From positions 2,232,001 through 2,296,000 of the forward strand of contig CBDFMR010000005.1 in assembly GCA_965249765.1 (NCBI GenBank): a stretch of 64,000 bases of DNA, read 5' to 3'. This DNA is from CBDFMR01 sp965249765. GTDB taxonomy: Bacteria; Bacteroidota; Bacteroidia; Chitinophagales; Saprospiraceae. Below the pieces are notes generated by a model, which saw only the letters and a list, made by a program, of their open reading frames with translations, did not search any database and had not been told where the DNA came from. The position numbers and the translations under genes are program-made. This document shows, piece by piece, positions 1 through 8,329 of the stretch (positions are counted from its first letter, which is position 1; the number at the start of each line of letters is the position of its first letter).

Positions 1-411
1 ACGAGCTCTCTTCCCAACCCCTCATTTACTTTTCGAGATACGGGAATTTATGAAATACAATTGGTAGTCCTTCACCCCTCGGGCTGTCCTGATACGACGA
101 TACAATTTATTGATGTGATACCGAAGACAACATATCATATGCCCAATGCATTTACTCCCAATAATGATTCTACAAATGATACTTTCTTGGGCTTGGGTAT
201 CACCGATGGCATCAGTGAATTTAATATGACGATCTGGAATCGATGGGGAGAGCGCATCTTTGCGACCGTAGATCCGTACGTCGGATGGAATGGAACAAAG
301 AACAATACAGGATCTTCATCACCCATGGGAGTTTATATCTATCATGTCAGTTATGTCGAACCTCGTGGAATGAAGCGAGAGCTCAATGGACATGTGACTT
401 TGATCAGATAG
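1..411 (+). CDS. Secreted protein, C-terminal gliding-motility/T9SS domain (5' partial)
   Basis: The reading frame is open from base 1, so the gene starts upstream of the window and only about 136 codons of the 3' end are visible. The first 30 or so residues look like the end of a PKD/Ig-like strand domain. The rest (YHMPNAFTPNNDSTNDTF, WNRWGERIF, GWNGT, PMGVYIYHV) is the classic gliding motility-associated C-terminal (CHU_C, type B sorting) domain. In Bacteroidota this domain directs large adhesins or secreted multidomain proteins through the type IX secretion system to the cell surface. The nature of the N-terminal part cannot be told. It ends at TAG, 73 bases before rplS. Confidence 0.9.
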   Translation, partial: TSSLPNPSFTFRDTGIYEIQLVVLHPSGCPDTTIQFIDVIPKTTYHMPNAFTPNNDSTNDTFLGLGITDGISEFNMTIWNRWGERIFATVDPYVGWNGTKNNTGSSSPMGVYIYHVSYVEPRGMKRELNGHVTLIR

Positions 412-450
412 AAATACTTAGTGATATGATATATACTTGCTTTTTTTACT

Positions 451-458
451 TAACTTTG
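451..458 (+). promoter_or_regulatory. Bacteroidota-type -10 element before rplS
   Basis: TAACTTTG matches the TAnnTTTG -7/-10 consensus of the main Bacteroidota sigma factor and lies 27 bases before the rplS ATG. No clear TTG -33 partner is visible at the expected spacing, so the assignment rests on one half of the promoter. Confidence 0.4.
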
Positions 459-484
459 CGGTCCAATTTCAAATAGCTAGCGCA

Positions 485-841
485 ATGGATTTGATAAATT
501 ACGTTCACGAGCAACTCGAGACCAATAAGGAAAGACCAGATTTCAAGGCTGGAGATCATGTAGCCGTGAATTACAAGATAGTTGAAGGCGAGAAAGAAAG
601 GATTCAAACCTTCAAAGGCGACGTCCTCCAGATAAGGGGTGATGGAGCCGCCAAGACTTTTACCGTAAGGAAAGTGTCAAGTGGTGTCGGTGTAGAGAGA
701 ATATTTCCTCTCATGTCACCTAATATTGTTGATATAAAAATCCTGAAAAGAGGTAAGGTGAGAAGAGCCAAGTTATTCTACCTAAGAAAGCTCGTAGGTA
801 AGAAAGCCAAAATCAAGGAAAGGAGACATACTACTAAGTAG
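485..841 (+). CDS. rplS: 50S ribosomal protein L19
   Basis: This is a 118-residue L19, the normal size for the family. It binds at the 30S-50S interface of the ribosome. Recognisable segments include the N-terminal FKAGDHVAVNYKIVEG, FKGDVLQIRG, FTVRKVSSGVGVERIFPL and the basic C-terminus KRGKVRRAKLFYLR. The ATG at 485 is preferred over an upstream in-frame start at 437 because it gives the standard N-terminus; the longer version would add a stretch that overlaps the putative promoter. In many bacteria rplS sits in an rpsP-rimM-trmD-rplS operon. Here it is a stand-alone gene with rpsP 4.5 kb downstream and neither rimM nor trmD in view. Confidence 0.97.
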   Translation: MDLINYVHEQLETNKERPDFKAGDHVAVNYKIVEGEKERIQTFKGDVLQIRGDGAAKTFTVRKVSSGVGVERIFPLMSPNIVDIKILKRGKVRRAKLFYLRKLVGKKAKIKERRHTTK

Positions 842-927
842 TAATACGTAGGCTTGATATGATGCCTCGTTTATTCCACTCATTATCCACGAAACCGAAA
901 TGCGGACTCATTACCAAGAATGTGAGT

Positions 928-1293
928 ATGTATAAGTATCTATTTTTATTTGTCATATTGTTTGGCTGTAAATCGGACCAGCTGGTATTCGACGACACTG
1001 CCATCCAGGGAGATTGGTATTTATCCTCTGCTTATCGCAATGGTAAGCTGACTGGTACACTGGAAAAAGCTTATTTTAAATTTGGTGAGAAAGAGATGCA
1101 TACTAACCTCATGGGTAACGATGTGGGGTCTTCGTACGTTATAAGTAATGGTATCATTCGACAGACATCAGAACCTAATCTAGAGTTTAAAAAGGTCAAG
1201 GTAAGTGGTGATACTCTGGAGTTTACCTCTTCGATTAGAGGAAATGATTTTGTATTCATTACGACTCGTACCAATCCTCACGCAGATCAGTAG
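928..1293 (+). CDS. Small lipoprotein, lipocalin-like
   Basis: A 121-residue protein with a lipoprotein signal peptide: MYKYLFLFVILFGC, with the lipobox cysteine at residue 14, then KSDQ. The mature part (IQGDWYLSSAYRNG, LEFTSS) has alternating beta-strand character resembling the lipocalin-like proteins common in Bacteroidota, but no specific family can be named. The start at 928 is chosen because it begins the signal peptide; an earlier in-frame ATG at 859 would bury it behind 23 non-signal residues. It lies 86 bases after rplS and on the same strand. Confidence 0.7.
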   Translation: MYKYLFLFVILFGCKSDQLVFDDTAIQGDWYLSSAYRNGKLTGTLEKAYFKFGEKEMHTNLMGNDVGSSYVISNGIIRQTSEPNLEFKKVKVSGDTLEFTSSIRGNDFVFITTRTNPHADQ

Positions 1294-1340
1294 ATTGAAA
1301 CACGGGTACGTAGCATTAAATCGCTAAAACAGGCTGTACC

Positions 1341-2783
1341 GTGAAGAAAATAATATCGCTTCTCACTTTCACTCTTCTCCTCAGCCATGCTTCCAGATCT
1401 ATGGATGCAGCTGTTTCTTATACATTGTTTAATGATCTGTCACGTAGTTATATTGAAGTGCATATTCAGATTATGGGTAGTACCATAGCTTATGATACGT
1501 TGAGCAGTGGGAATATCCAAGGCCAAGTAGAACTTATGCTAGTCCTATCAAAGGGCTATGAAATAGTGTATCATGACAAAGTCCTGATACAAGGCCCCGT
1601 AAGCAAATTGCCCAAGGACTTTTTCCATCTTCATCGATCATATGTGGATGCAGGAGCCTACGAGCTTACCGTTCATCTAATCGATAAAAAAAACAAGGAG
1701 AATGTATACAATCAATCCTTGCCTCTGGAAATTGATGATATCGATGATCAACTTTCAATGTCGGGTATTCAACTGCTGGCATCCATCCATCCCGCTGAGG
1801 GTACAGATATTTCTGTCAAGAATGGACATCGCATTGAGCCCTTACCCCATGAGTATTATCCGTATGGCTTAGACCAGTTAAATTTTTATACGGAGATATA
1901 CAATAGTGCGCAGCACCTTACCTCTGACTTTGCTCTTTCCTATAAGATATTAAACAAGGACAACGATCACCATGTAGAGCTTCATGCTTATAAAAAGCTT
2001 GTTCCGGGAAATATTATTCCTTTGTTTATATCAGCTCCGATTGGCGATCTTCCTAGTGGTAAGTACGACTTGCTTGTGCAAGCTATTGATCGAGATAAGA
2101 ACGTCTTACTAGAGTCACGTAAGGAGTTTTTGAGAAGCAATCCTCGAGCGGATCTTGCTGCCGAGATTAATTCTAGCCGTGATTTCGAATCATCATTTGT
2201 ACATAATATTGATAGGACACAGCTTGATTACATACTCAAGGCACTAGTACCTGTCGCTCCATATCACCTTACAGATGTACTAGAGGAAGTGATCGATAAA
2301 GGGAATGAAAAAAGTAGAAGGTATTATATCCACAAGTACTTTTATGACCACTATGCTCAGGCTGCAGAGGAGTCATTTGAAAAATATATGGAGGTAGCAC
2401 GAGTTGTTGACTTTGAGTTCAAGGCAGGACTAGGTTATGGATTTGAGTCGGATAGGGGATACATTTTTCTCAAGTATGGAAGACCGTATGATATAATTTC
2501 AGTAGAAGAAGAACCCTCAGCGCCGCCTTATCAGATATGGTTGTATAACCATATCCCATCAACGGGGCAATCAGATGTTAAATTCCTGTTTTATAACCCG
2601 TCCCTTGCCGGAGATGATTTTATACTTCTGCACAGTACGGCCATAGGCGAGATCAGCAATCCATCATGGGAAATCGAGTTGTATCGTGATGCCGCCACAG
2701 AAGACAATGGAAAGAATATAAACTCTACGACTGTCAGTGACAACTGGAATAGAAATGCCAGACGCTATTTCGAGAATTTTTAA
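1341..2783 (+). CDS. GWxTD domain-containing secreted protein
   Basis: A 480-residue protein with a cleavable signal peptide (KKIISLLTFTLLLSHAS). The C-terminal third, about residues 350-450, has the features of the GWxTD domain: GYGFESDRGYIFLKYGRP, then a conserved YQIWLYN strand and FLFYNPS. This domain occurs in exported proteins of Bacteroidota and Acidobacteriota; its biochemical role is unknown. The middle of the protein is beta-rich with an acidic character. The start codon is GTG, immediately before the signal peptide. It is co-directional with the TonB-dependent receptor that follows. Confidence 0.75.
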   Translation: MKKIISLLTFTLLLSHASRSMDAAVSYTLFNDLSRSYIEVHIQIMGSTIAYDTLSSGNIQGQVELMLVLSKGYEIVYHDKVLIQGPVSKLPKDFFHLHRSYVDAGAYELTVHLIDKKNKENVYNQSLPLEIDDIDDQLSMSGIQLLASIHPAEGTDISVKNGHRIEPLPHEYYPYGLDQLNFYTEIYNSAQHLTSDFALSYKILNKDNDHHVELHAYKKLVPGNIIPLFISAPIGDLPSGKYDLLVQAIDRDKNVLLESRKEFLRSNPRADLAAEINSSRDFESSFVHNIDRTQLDYILKALVPVAPYHLTDVLEEVIDKGNEKSRRYYIHKYFYDHYAQAAEESFEKYMEVARVVDFEFKAGLGYGFESDRGYIFLKYGRPYDIISVEEEPSAPPYQIWLYNHIPSTGQSDVKFLFYNPSLAGDDFILLHSTAIGEISNPSWEIELYRDAATEDNGKNINSTTVSDNWNRNARRYFENF

Positions 2784-2926
2784 TTCTGTAATCGACAGGA
2801 CATAAGAGAAGAGCTGTAGAACCAGTCATCATGCTAGAGTCAACGAACCATGCCGACACTTATTCTATATTTCGCAAGGAGTGGTTCAATTTTTTCTACA
2901 TTTGTCAGCTTGAAAATCTCAACTCA

Positions 2927-5209
2927 ATGAAGTTTAAAATTATAGGTACTCTATGTCTCATGGCATTGATTTCTGTTGTGTCCTTTGGACAAAATGGAAC
3001 TGTAAAAGGTACTATTATAGATAAGAAGAATGGCCAGCCGATTCTTTATGGAAATGTGATCTTGGAAGGAACGACTATAGGTGCCATTACTAATGAGAAT
3101 GGTTTCTATACGATAACAGGTATTGTCCCAGGCAGCTATACTCTCCTAGCCACATACATCGGTTATGATACGTCGAGGGCTGATTTCAAGATCGTCTCCA
3201 GTGAGATTGTGAATAAGAGCCTTTACCTCAGTGAATCTTCGATAAAATTGGGAGTTATCGACATTTCAGCACGTAGAGAAGAAGCTCGTTCTGAAGTGAG
3301 GATATCAAAGGTCAGAGTGACACCTACTGAGATCAAAGCACTCCCATCCACAGGGGCTGATGCAGATATTGTACAATATCTGCAAGTTCTACCGGGAATT
3401 ATCAGTACAGGAGATCAAGGAGGGCAGCTTTATATACGTGGTGGATCACCTGTTCAAAATAAAATATTGCTGGATGGATTGACTATTTACAACCCGTTTC
3501 ACTCGATTGGGTTCTACTCAATTTTTGAGACAGAGCTTATAAAAAATGTAGATGTATTGACAGGTGGATTTAATTCTGAGTATGGAGGAAGGATTTCTGC
3601 CATTGTCGATATCAACACAAGGGACGGTGATAAGACGCGATTTGGAGGTCAAGTGTCAGGCAGTCCTTTTATGGTTAAAGGCCTATTCGAAGGACCAATA
3701 AAGAAATACGAAGAAGGAAAAAGCAACGCATCATTTGTTTTCACAAGTAAGAAGTCGATCATCGATGAAACCTCTAAGACTCTGTACGATTATGCCAGTG
3801 TTAATGACAGCATAGGTTTACCTTTTAATTTTCAGGACACGTATGGGAAGTTGACGTTTACAGGAGCTAGCGGTAGTCAGGTAAATCTCTTTGGGTTTTC
3901 ATTCACTGATGGTTACAATAATCCGGCTATTGCCAATATTGGATGGGACAATGTAGGGGGTGGTGTTAATTTCATCATGGTACCAAGCAATAGCAACTAT
4001 ATTCTTGGAGGGATTATAGGATACTCTGATTACGAGATCAAGATTGATGAAGAAGCGAGGGATCAGAGAAAAAGTCGTATCAAGGAATTGTCAGCAGGAC
4101 TCGATTTTACTTTTTTCGGAGTAAATAATGAAGTTAAGTATGGCTTTGATATCAAAGCCATAAGAACGGAATTTGATTTTACCAATCCGTTCAATACTAG
4201 ACTCACACAGTTCCAGAATACCACTGAAATTTCTGGCTACGTCAATTATCGTCAGGTTATTGGAGACTTGGTCATCGAGCCGGGTGTTAGACTACAGCAT
4301 TATGCTTCACAGTCTGCATTTTCTCCGGAACCCAGGATTGGTATAAAATATAATGTCAGCGAAAGATTGAGATTGAAAGCAGCTGGAGGATTGTATACAC
4401 AGAACCTACTGAGTACTTCTAATGAAAGAGATGTGGTGAATTTGTTCCAAGGATTTCTATCTGGTCCTGAATCTAGGGTAAATGGATTTGACGGAAATCA
4501 GATCAAGAACAAGTTGCAGAAAGCCACTCATGCCATTGCTGGAGTGGAGTATGATCTAGCGGATGGAATGGAAATAAATGTGGAAGGATATTTAAAGGAC
4601 TTCTCTCAGCTCATCATTGTGAACAGAAATAAGCTCACGGCCAATGATCCGGATTACAGTACCGAGACAGGAGAGGCTTATGGTGTGGATGTGTCTTTTA
4701 GATGGGATAGACCCAAGACGTATCTGTGGTTGACCTACTCGTGGGGTAATGTAAATCGATATGATGGCGAGCAGGATTATTCTACAATCTTTGATAGGCG
4801 GCACAATGTCAATCTACTTGCTACCTATAGATTTGATGAAGCAGGGGATTTCCAGATAAGTGCTAGGTGGAACATGGGATCGGGCTTTCCATTTACTAAG
4901 ACCCAAGGATTCTATAACCATAACTCATTTATCGAGGGTGTATCTACGCCTTTTCAGGTCGATAATCCAGATGATGTAGGTATTATTTTTTCTGATACTA
5001 GAAACGGCGGCAGACTACCATACTATCATCGTCTTGATATCTCTGCTTCTAAGATATTTCACTTTACGGAATACATCAATATGGAGGTTACGGCAAGTGT
5101 ATCCAATGCATATGATCGTGACAACATATTTTACTTTGATAGGGTAGAATATGAGAGAGTTGATCAGTTACCCATCATCCCTAGTATCGGCGTGAAGATC
5201 AATTTTTGA
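2927..5209 (+). CDS. TonB-dependent outer-membrane receptor
   Basis: A 760-residue outer-membrane transporter. Order of parts: signal peptide (residues 1-21), a carboxypeptidase-regulatory-like beta-sandwich (GTVKGTIIDKKNGQPI ... GSYTLLATYIGYDTS, about 22-105), a plug domain (VQYLQVLPGIIS ... IYNPFHSIGFY ... GRISAIVDI, about 130-250), then a long beta-barrel ending in IPSIGVKINF with the terminal aromatic residue used for BAM recognition. The substrate cannot be told; no SusD partner lies beside it. The ATG at 2927 starts the signal peptide; an earlier in-frame ATG (2831) would add 32 unlikely residues. Confidence 0.92.
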   Translation: MKFKIIGTLCLMALISVVSFGQNGTVKGTIIDKKNGQPILYGNVILEGTTIGAITNENGFYTITGIVPGSYTLLATYIGYDTSRADFKIVSSEIVNKSLYLSESSIKLGVIDISARREEARSEVRISKVRVTPTEIKALPSTGADADIVQYLQVLPGIISTGDQGGQLYIRGGSPVQNKILLDGLTIYNPFHSIGFYSIFETELIKNVDVLTGGFNSEYGGRISAIVDINTRDGDKTRFGGQVSGSPFMVKGLFEGPIKKYEEGKSNASFVFTSKKSIIDETSKTLYDYASVNDSIGLPFNFQDTYGKLTFTGASGSQVNLFGFSFTDGYNNPAIANIGWDNVGGGVNFIMVPSNSNYILGGIIGYSDYEIKIDEEARDQRKSRIKELSAGLDFTFFGVNNEVKYGFDIKAIRTEFDFTNPFNTRLTQFQNTTEISGYVNYRQVIGDLVIEPGVRLQHYASQSAFSPEPRIGIKYNVSERLRLKAAGGLYTQNLLSTSNERDVVNLFQGFLSGPESRVNGFDGNQIKNKLQKATHAIAGVEYDLADGMEINVEGYLKDFSQLIIVNRNKLTANDPDYSTETGEAYGVDVSFRWDRPKTYLWLTYSWGNVNRYDGEQDYSTIFDRRHNVNLLATYRFDEAGDFQISARWNMGSGFPFTKTQGFYNHNSFIEGVSTPFQVDNPDDVGIIFSDTRNGGRLPYYHRLDISASKIFHFTEYINMEVTASVSNAYDRDNIFYFDRVEYERVDQLPIIPSIGVKINF

Positions 5210-5243
5210 TACCGTAAAATGGCGTTTTAGGGCTGGATAAACG

Positions 5244-5251
5244 TATATTTG
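5244..5251 (+). promoter_or_regulatory. Bacteroidota-type -10 element before rpsP
   Basis: TATATTTG is a perfect TAnnTTTG match, 71 bases before the rpsP start codon, implying a 5' leader of about 60 nucleotides. The -33 element is not obvious. Confidence 0.45.
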
Positions 5252-5321
5252 CGACGCTAAAATCCGAAGGCATGCGTGACATGTTAATACGGAATGGTTT
5301 AACCAAGTAAATTTTAGAATT

Positions 5322-6194
5322 ATGCCTGTAAAAATAAGATTGGCAAGAAGAGGAAGAAAAAAATCCCCTTATTATCACATTGTCGTTGCTGACGGCAGAT
5401 CTCCAAGAGACGGTAAGTTTATTGAAAATCTTGGATCTTACGATCCAATGACCCGACCAGCGACTATTGAGCTGGATGCGGATCGTGCATTGGAATGGTT
5501 GATCAAAGGGGCTCAACCTACTGAAACCGCAAGAGCGATTCTTCGTTTTAAGGGAGTCATGTACAAGAAACATCTCATGCGAGGAGTTGCAAAAGGTGCA
5601 TTGACCGAGGAGCAAGCCGAGGCCAAGTACAAAGAATTCGTTGATGAGAAGGATGCTAATGTGAAAGTACGTAGGGAGGAGACCAGTAAAGAAAGAGAAG
5701 AATTCTTGAAAATGATATCAGGAACTCCTGGAAAAAAGAAAGTAATAGAAGCTGCTGATAAAGAAGCGGGTGATGCATTCAGAGAAGGTGCCGAGGAAGT
5801 GGTGATAGAAGCTGCTGATAAAGAGGCAGGTGATGCATTCAGAGAAGGTGCTGAGAAAGTGGTTGCAGAAGCTGGTGATGCAGTCAAGGCTGTTGCCGAA
5901 AAAGCGGACGCAACTGTAGAAGCGGCTGCTGAGGAAGTAACAGAGACAGTAGAAGCTGTTGCTGAAGAGGCCACGGAAAAGGTAGAAGAAGTTGCTGAAG
6001 AAATAACGGAAGCTGGAGCCGAAGCCACAGAAAAAGTAGAAGAAGTTGCTGAAGAAGTAACGGAAGCTGTTGCTGAAGAGGCCACGGAAAAGGTAGAAGA
6101 AGTTGCTGAAGAAATAACGGAAGCTGGAGCCGAAGCCACGGAAAAAGTAGAGGAAGTTGCTGAAGATGTGAAAGGAGCATCAGAAGAAAAATAG
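5322..6194 (+). CDS. rpsP: 30S ribosomal protein S16 with long repetitive acidic tail
   Basis: Residues 1-85 are a normal S16 (MPVKIRLARRGRKKSPYYHIVVAD, PRDGKFIENLGSYDP, DRALEWLIKGAQPTETARAIL), part of the small ribosomal subunit. The protein is 290 residues long, against about 80-90 in most bacteria and usually under 200 in Bacteroidota. From about residue 140 the tail is almost only Ala, Glu, Val, Thr, Lys and Gly in near-perfect repeats (for instance ATEKVEEVAEE), predicted helical or coiled-coil and strongly acidic. At DNA level there are a 60-bp pair and a 111-bp pair of direct repeats. No rimM follows. A TATATTTG element precedes it and a hairpin follows it. Confidence 0.95.
   Translation: MPVKIRLARRGRKKSPYYHIVVADGRSPRDGKFIENLGSYDPMTRPATIELDADRALEWLIKGAQPTETARAILRFKGVMYKKHLMRGVAKGALTEEQAEAKYKEFVDEKDANVKVRREETSKEREEFLKMISGTPGKKKVIEAADKEAGDAFREGAEEVVIEAADKEAGDAFREGAEKVVAEAGDAVKAVAEKADATVEAAAEEVTETVEAVAEEATEKVEEVAEEITEAGAEATEKVEEVAEEVTEAVAEEATEKVEEVAEEITEAGAEATEKVEEVAEDVKGASEEK
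5742..5861 (+). repeat. Tandem 60-bp repeat in rpsP tail (2 copies)
   Basis: Bases 5742-5801 and 5802-5861 are two adjacent copies of a 60-bp unit encoding variants of VIEAADKEAGDAFREGAEEV. They differ at only a few positions, so the duplication is fairly recent or kept homogeneous. Confidence 0.85.
5952..6173 (+). repeat. Tandem 111-bp repeat in rpsP tail (2 copies)
   Basis: Bases 5952-6062 and 6063-6173 are consecutive copies of a 111-bp (37-codon) unit built from shorter ATEKVEEVAEE motifs. The first 60 or so bases are essentially identical; the ends differ slightly. The length is a multiple of three, so expansion or contraction keeps the reading frame. Confidence 0.85.
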
Positions 6195-6267
6195 TTATTC
6201 TATTAAAAAAAAATAGATCTTACAACTAGAGAAAAGTCTTAGACGGAGTAAGATTAAACTTCAAAAA

Positions 6268-6301
6268 TGACCTGATAAGGCTTAAATGTCTTATCAGGTC
6301 A
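6268..6301 (+). terminator. Hairpin terminator after rpsP
   Basis: A perfect 12-bp stem (TGACCTGATAAG paired with CTTATCAGGTCA) with a 10-nt loop, 74 bases after the rpsP stop. It is not followed by a long T run, but its position between rpsP and the next gene fits transcription termination. Confidence 0.65.
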
Positions 6302-6336
6302 GCATTTATTAAGACATAGCTTAAACAATTTGAAAT

Positions 6337-7722
6337 ATGAAAGCGCTTGACCTAAAATTTGCGAGCCAACTCGAGAATATTAAGTCTGGAATCCAGAATT
6401 CGGATATTTTGAAAAGGTATCTGGATGAGGAAGAGGAAGATGTATATGCTGAGTTGAGGGAGAAGTTCGAACCCGAGATCATGGCAGTCCATGAAAAGGT
6501 CGCGGAACATCAGCCATTGCAGCTGGTAGCGCTTGAAGAAAAATTGTTTGATGAAGGCTTTGAAGGTTTATACCTACCACGAATATTGGGATATAGCGTA
6601 TTGAGAGGAGAGATAAACGAGAATGTAAAGTATATCAGACCCAATGATCACTTCAAAAATGTCCTTCTTGTTGTTTGCAATTCGATAAACTTTGACATAC
6701 TCAAGCAGAGGATAGGCCAGTCAATACAGATGGGCTTTGCACTCAGTAGTGATATTTGGATTACAAGCATTGTGAAATCTATTGTCAACAGCAAGGTTAG
6801 TCTCTTTCTAGAAAGCCAAAAACTAGAAAAGTTTAGAGATGATAGGATTAGACTTACAGGATTGGTGAAATTCCGTAAGCAATTTGAAAGTCTTAATTAC
6901 CTCACTACGGAATTCCCTGTAAATCTTGGTGACCTACATAGTTATGGACCTGCTTTACGTACCTTTTTAAGGTACCGATCCGATAAGGGATATGACAATA
7001 GTAGTTTTAGCGATGAAATGAATTCATTTGTCAGTAATCCTGCATTTAAAACAGAACCTGACTTCCTCGATCTACTTCTCAATATTGGACATTACTATAA
7101 TCTCGAGGGTGAATCAGCATCGGCTTTTCGTTCTACTTTGAATGAAATTAGATGTGATGAGGGATTTGATGTCAAGTTTTTCTCAGCTCTATCCGGTATC
7201 CTCAATGAAAAGAAAAAATTGAGGATGGACCATCATAAGAATCTGTCGTCACTCATCGACAGATCCCAAGATGATATCATCACACATTATTTTAATACTG
7301 TTGAAGAAGTAGTATCCAAGGGATATATTCATGAAGATGCAAGCAATGCCGTGAGGATGTTTTATGACAATCAGGCAGGTCTTTCGTTGCAAAATGAGTG
7401 TTTGAGGAACTCGATTTTTAGTCACTTTTCTCAGTTTCTCAATAACCTCGACGAGACTTCTTATGCTGATTACTTTGAGGTAAATAAGTCTATTGTCAAT
7501 TACATGAATATCTTTTCCAATCAGCAGTTTAATCAGAATGTAAAGGATATTTCACTGAAGTATGTCAAGAAGCTTCTCAAGAAGTATATCGACAAACGTG
7601 GTAGGGACTATCAGGATATCAAAAAATTTGTAAAGACTACTTTTGCCGACCTTGGGTTCATGAAGGATAAAGAACTCGTGGAGCTATTTAAGACGAGAAG
7701 GAAGAAGAAGGTGGTGAAGTAA
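6337..7722 (+). CDS. Conserved hypothetical protein, mostly helical
   Basis: A 461-residue protein that I cannot assign to a named family. It has no signal peptide or membrane segment, begins with a charged helical region (LKRYLDEEEEDVYAELREKFEPEI), and has a lysine-rich end (KTRRKKKVVK), so it is probably cytoplasmic and perhaps nucleic-acid or ribosome associated; that last point is inference. Start is the ATG 35 bases after the rpsP terminator hairpin. The gene is followed by ferritin on the same strand. Confidence 0.7.
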   Translation: MKALDLKFASQLENIKSGIQNSDILKRYLDEEEEDVYAELREKFEPEIMAVHEKVAEHQPLQLVALEEKLFDEGFEGLYLPRILGYSVLRGEINENVKYIRPNDHFKNVLLVVCNSINFDILKQRIGQSIQMGFALSSDIWITSIVKSIVNSKVSLFLESQKLEKFRDDRIRLTGLVKFRKQFESLNYLTTEFPVNLGDLHSYGPALRTFLRYRSDKGYDNSSFSDEMNSFVSNPAFKTEPDFLDLLLNIGHYYNLEGESASAFRSTLNEIRCDEGFDVKFFSALSGILNEKKKLRMDHHKNLSSLIDRSQDDIITHYFNTVEEVVSKGYIHEDASNAVRMFYDNQAGLSLQNECLRNSIFSHFSQFLNNLDETSYADYFEVNKSIVNYMNIFSNQQFNQNVKDISLKYVKKLLKKYIDKRGRDYQDIKKFVKTTFADLGFMKDKELVELFKTRRKKKVVK

Positions 7723-7811
7723 TATTTGGAATTAGTCCAATGTAAAATGAGGGATTCTTACAACCTCCTGTACGATAAGTTGTTTATCTATATTCACATA
7801 TAAAGTACAAC

Positions 7812-8321
7812 ATGCTATCAAAATCAATGCAAAAGGCGCTCAATGAGCAAGTAAGAATAGAAGCCCAATCATCACAAGTTTATCTTGCCATGGCTTCATG
7901 GGCAGAGATACAACCCGGTATAGAGAATATCACGGCTTTCTTCTATAGACATAGTGATGAAGAAAGAATGCACATGCTCAAGCTTATACACTTTATCAAT
8001 GAACGTGGTGGCTATGCCATGATTCCTGCATTGGAGCAGCCAGCCGTTACTTTTCCATCAATCAAGCATTCATTCAATGAATTGCTCCAACATGAGATTA
8101 TGGTGTCTGAGAGCATTAATAAGCTAGTAGATATTGCGTTAAACGAGAAGGATTACGCGACGCATAATTTCCTACAATGGTATGTGGCTGAGCAGATCGA
8201 GGAAGAGTCTCTTGCGAGAACCCTCAATGATAAACTAGAGTTGATAGGCGACGAGCGTAGCGGTTTGTATCTTTTCGATAGAGATATTCTCAACGTTAGC
8301 GTAACTAAGACAACTATTTAA
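7812..8321 (+). CDS. ftnA: Ferritin (iron storage)
   Basis: A 169-residue non-haem ferritin, typical length for the FtnA-type bacterial ferritins that form 24-subunit iron-storage cages and oxidise Fe(II). The four-helix bundle carries the ferroxidase ligands: the first glutamate in NEQVRIEAQSSQVYLAMASW, the E/H pair in HSDEERMHMLKL, a glutamate in LLQHEIMVSESI, and WYVAEQIEEESLA in helix D. It stands alone, convergent with the nuclease gene; stop codons are only 9 bases apart. No Fur or OxyR site was recognised. Confidence 0.95.
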   Translation: MLSKSMQKALNEQVRIEAQSSQVYLAMASWAEIQPGIENITAFFYRHSDEERMHMLKLIHFINERGGYAMIPALEQPAVTFPSIKHSFNELLQHEIMVSESINKLVDIALNEKDYATHNFLQWYVAEQIEEESLARTLNDKLELIGDERSGLYLFDRDILNVSVTKTTI

Positions 8322-8329
8322 TATCAGGA

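Noticed and set aside
5513..6180. Long antisense open frames opposite the rpsP tail (208 and 98 codons)
   Set aside because: They are a by-product of the repetitive GAA/GCT codons on the plus strand; their translations are low-complexity Ser/Ala/Thr or Leu/Pro/Gln tracts with no independent support.
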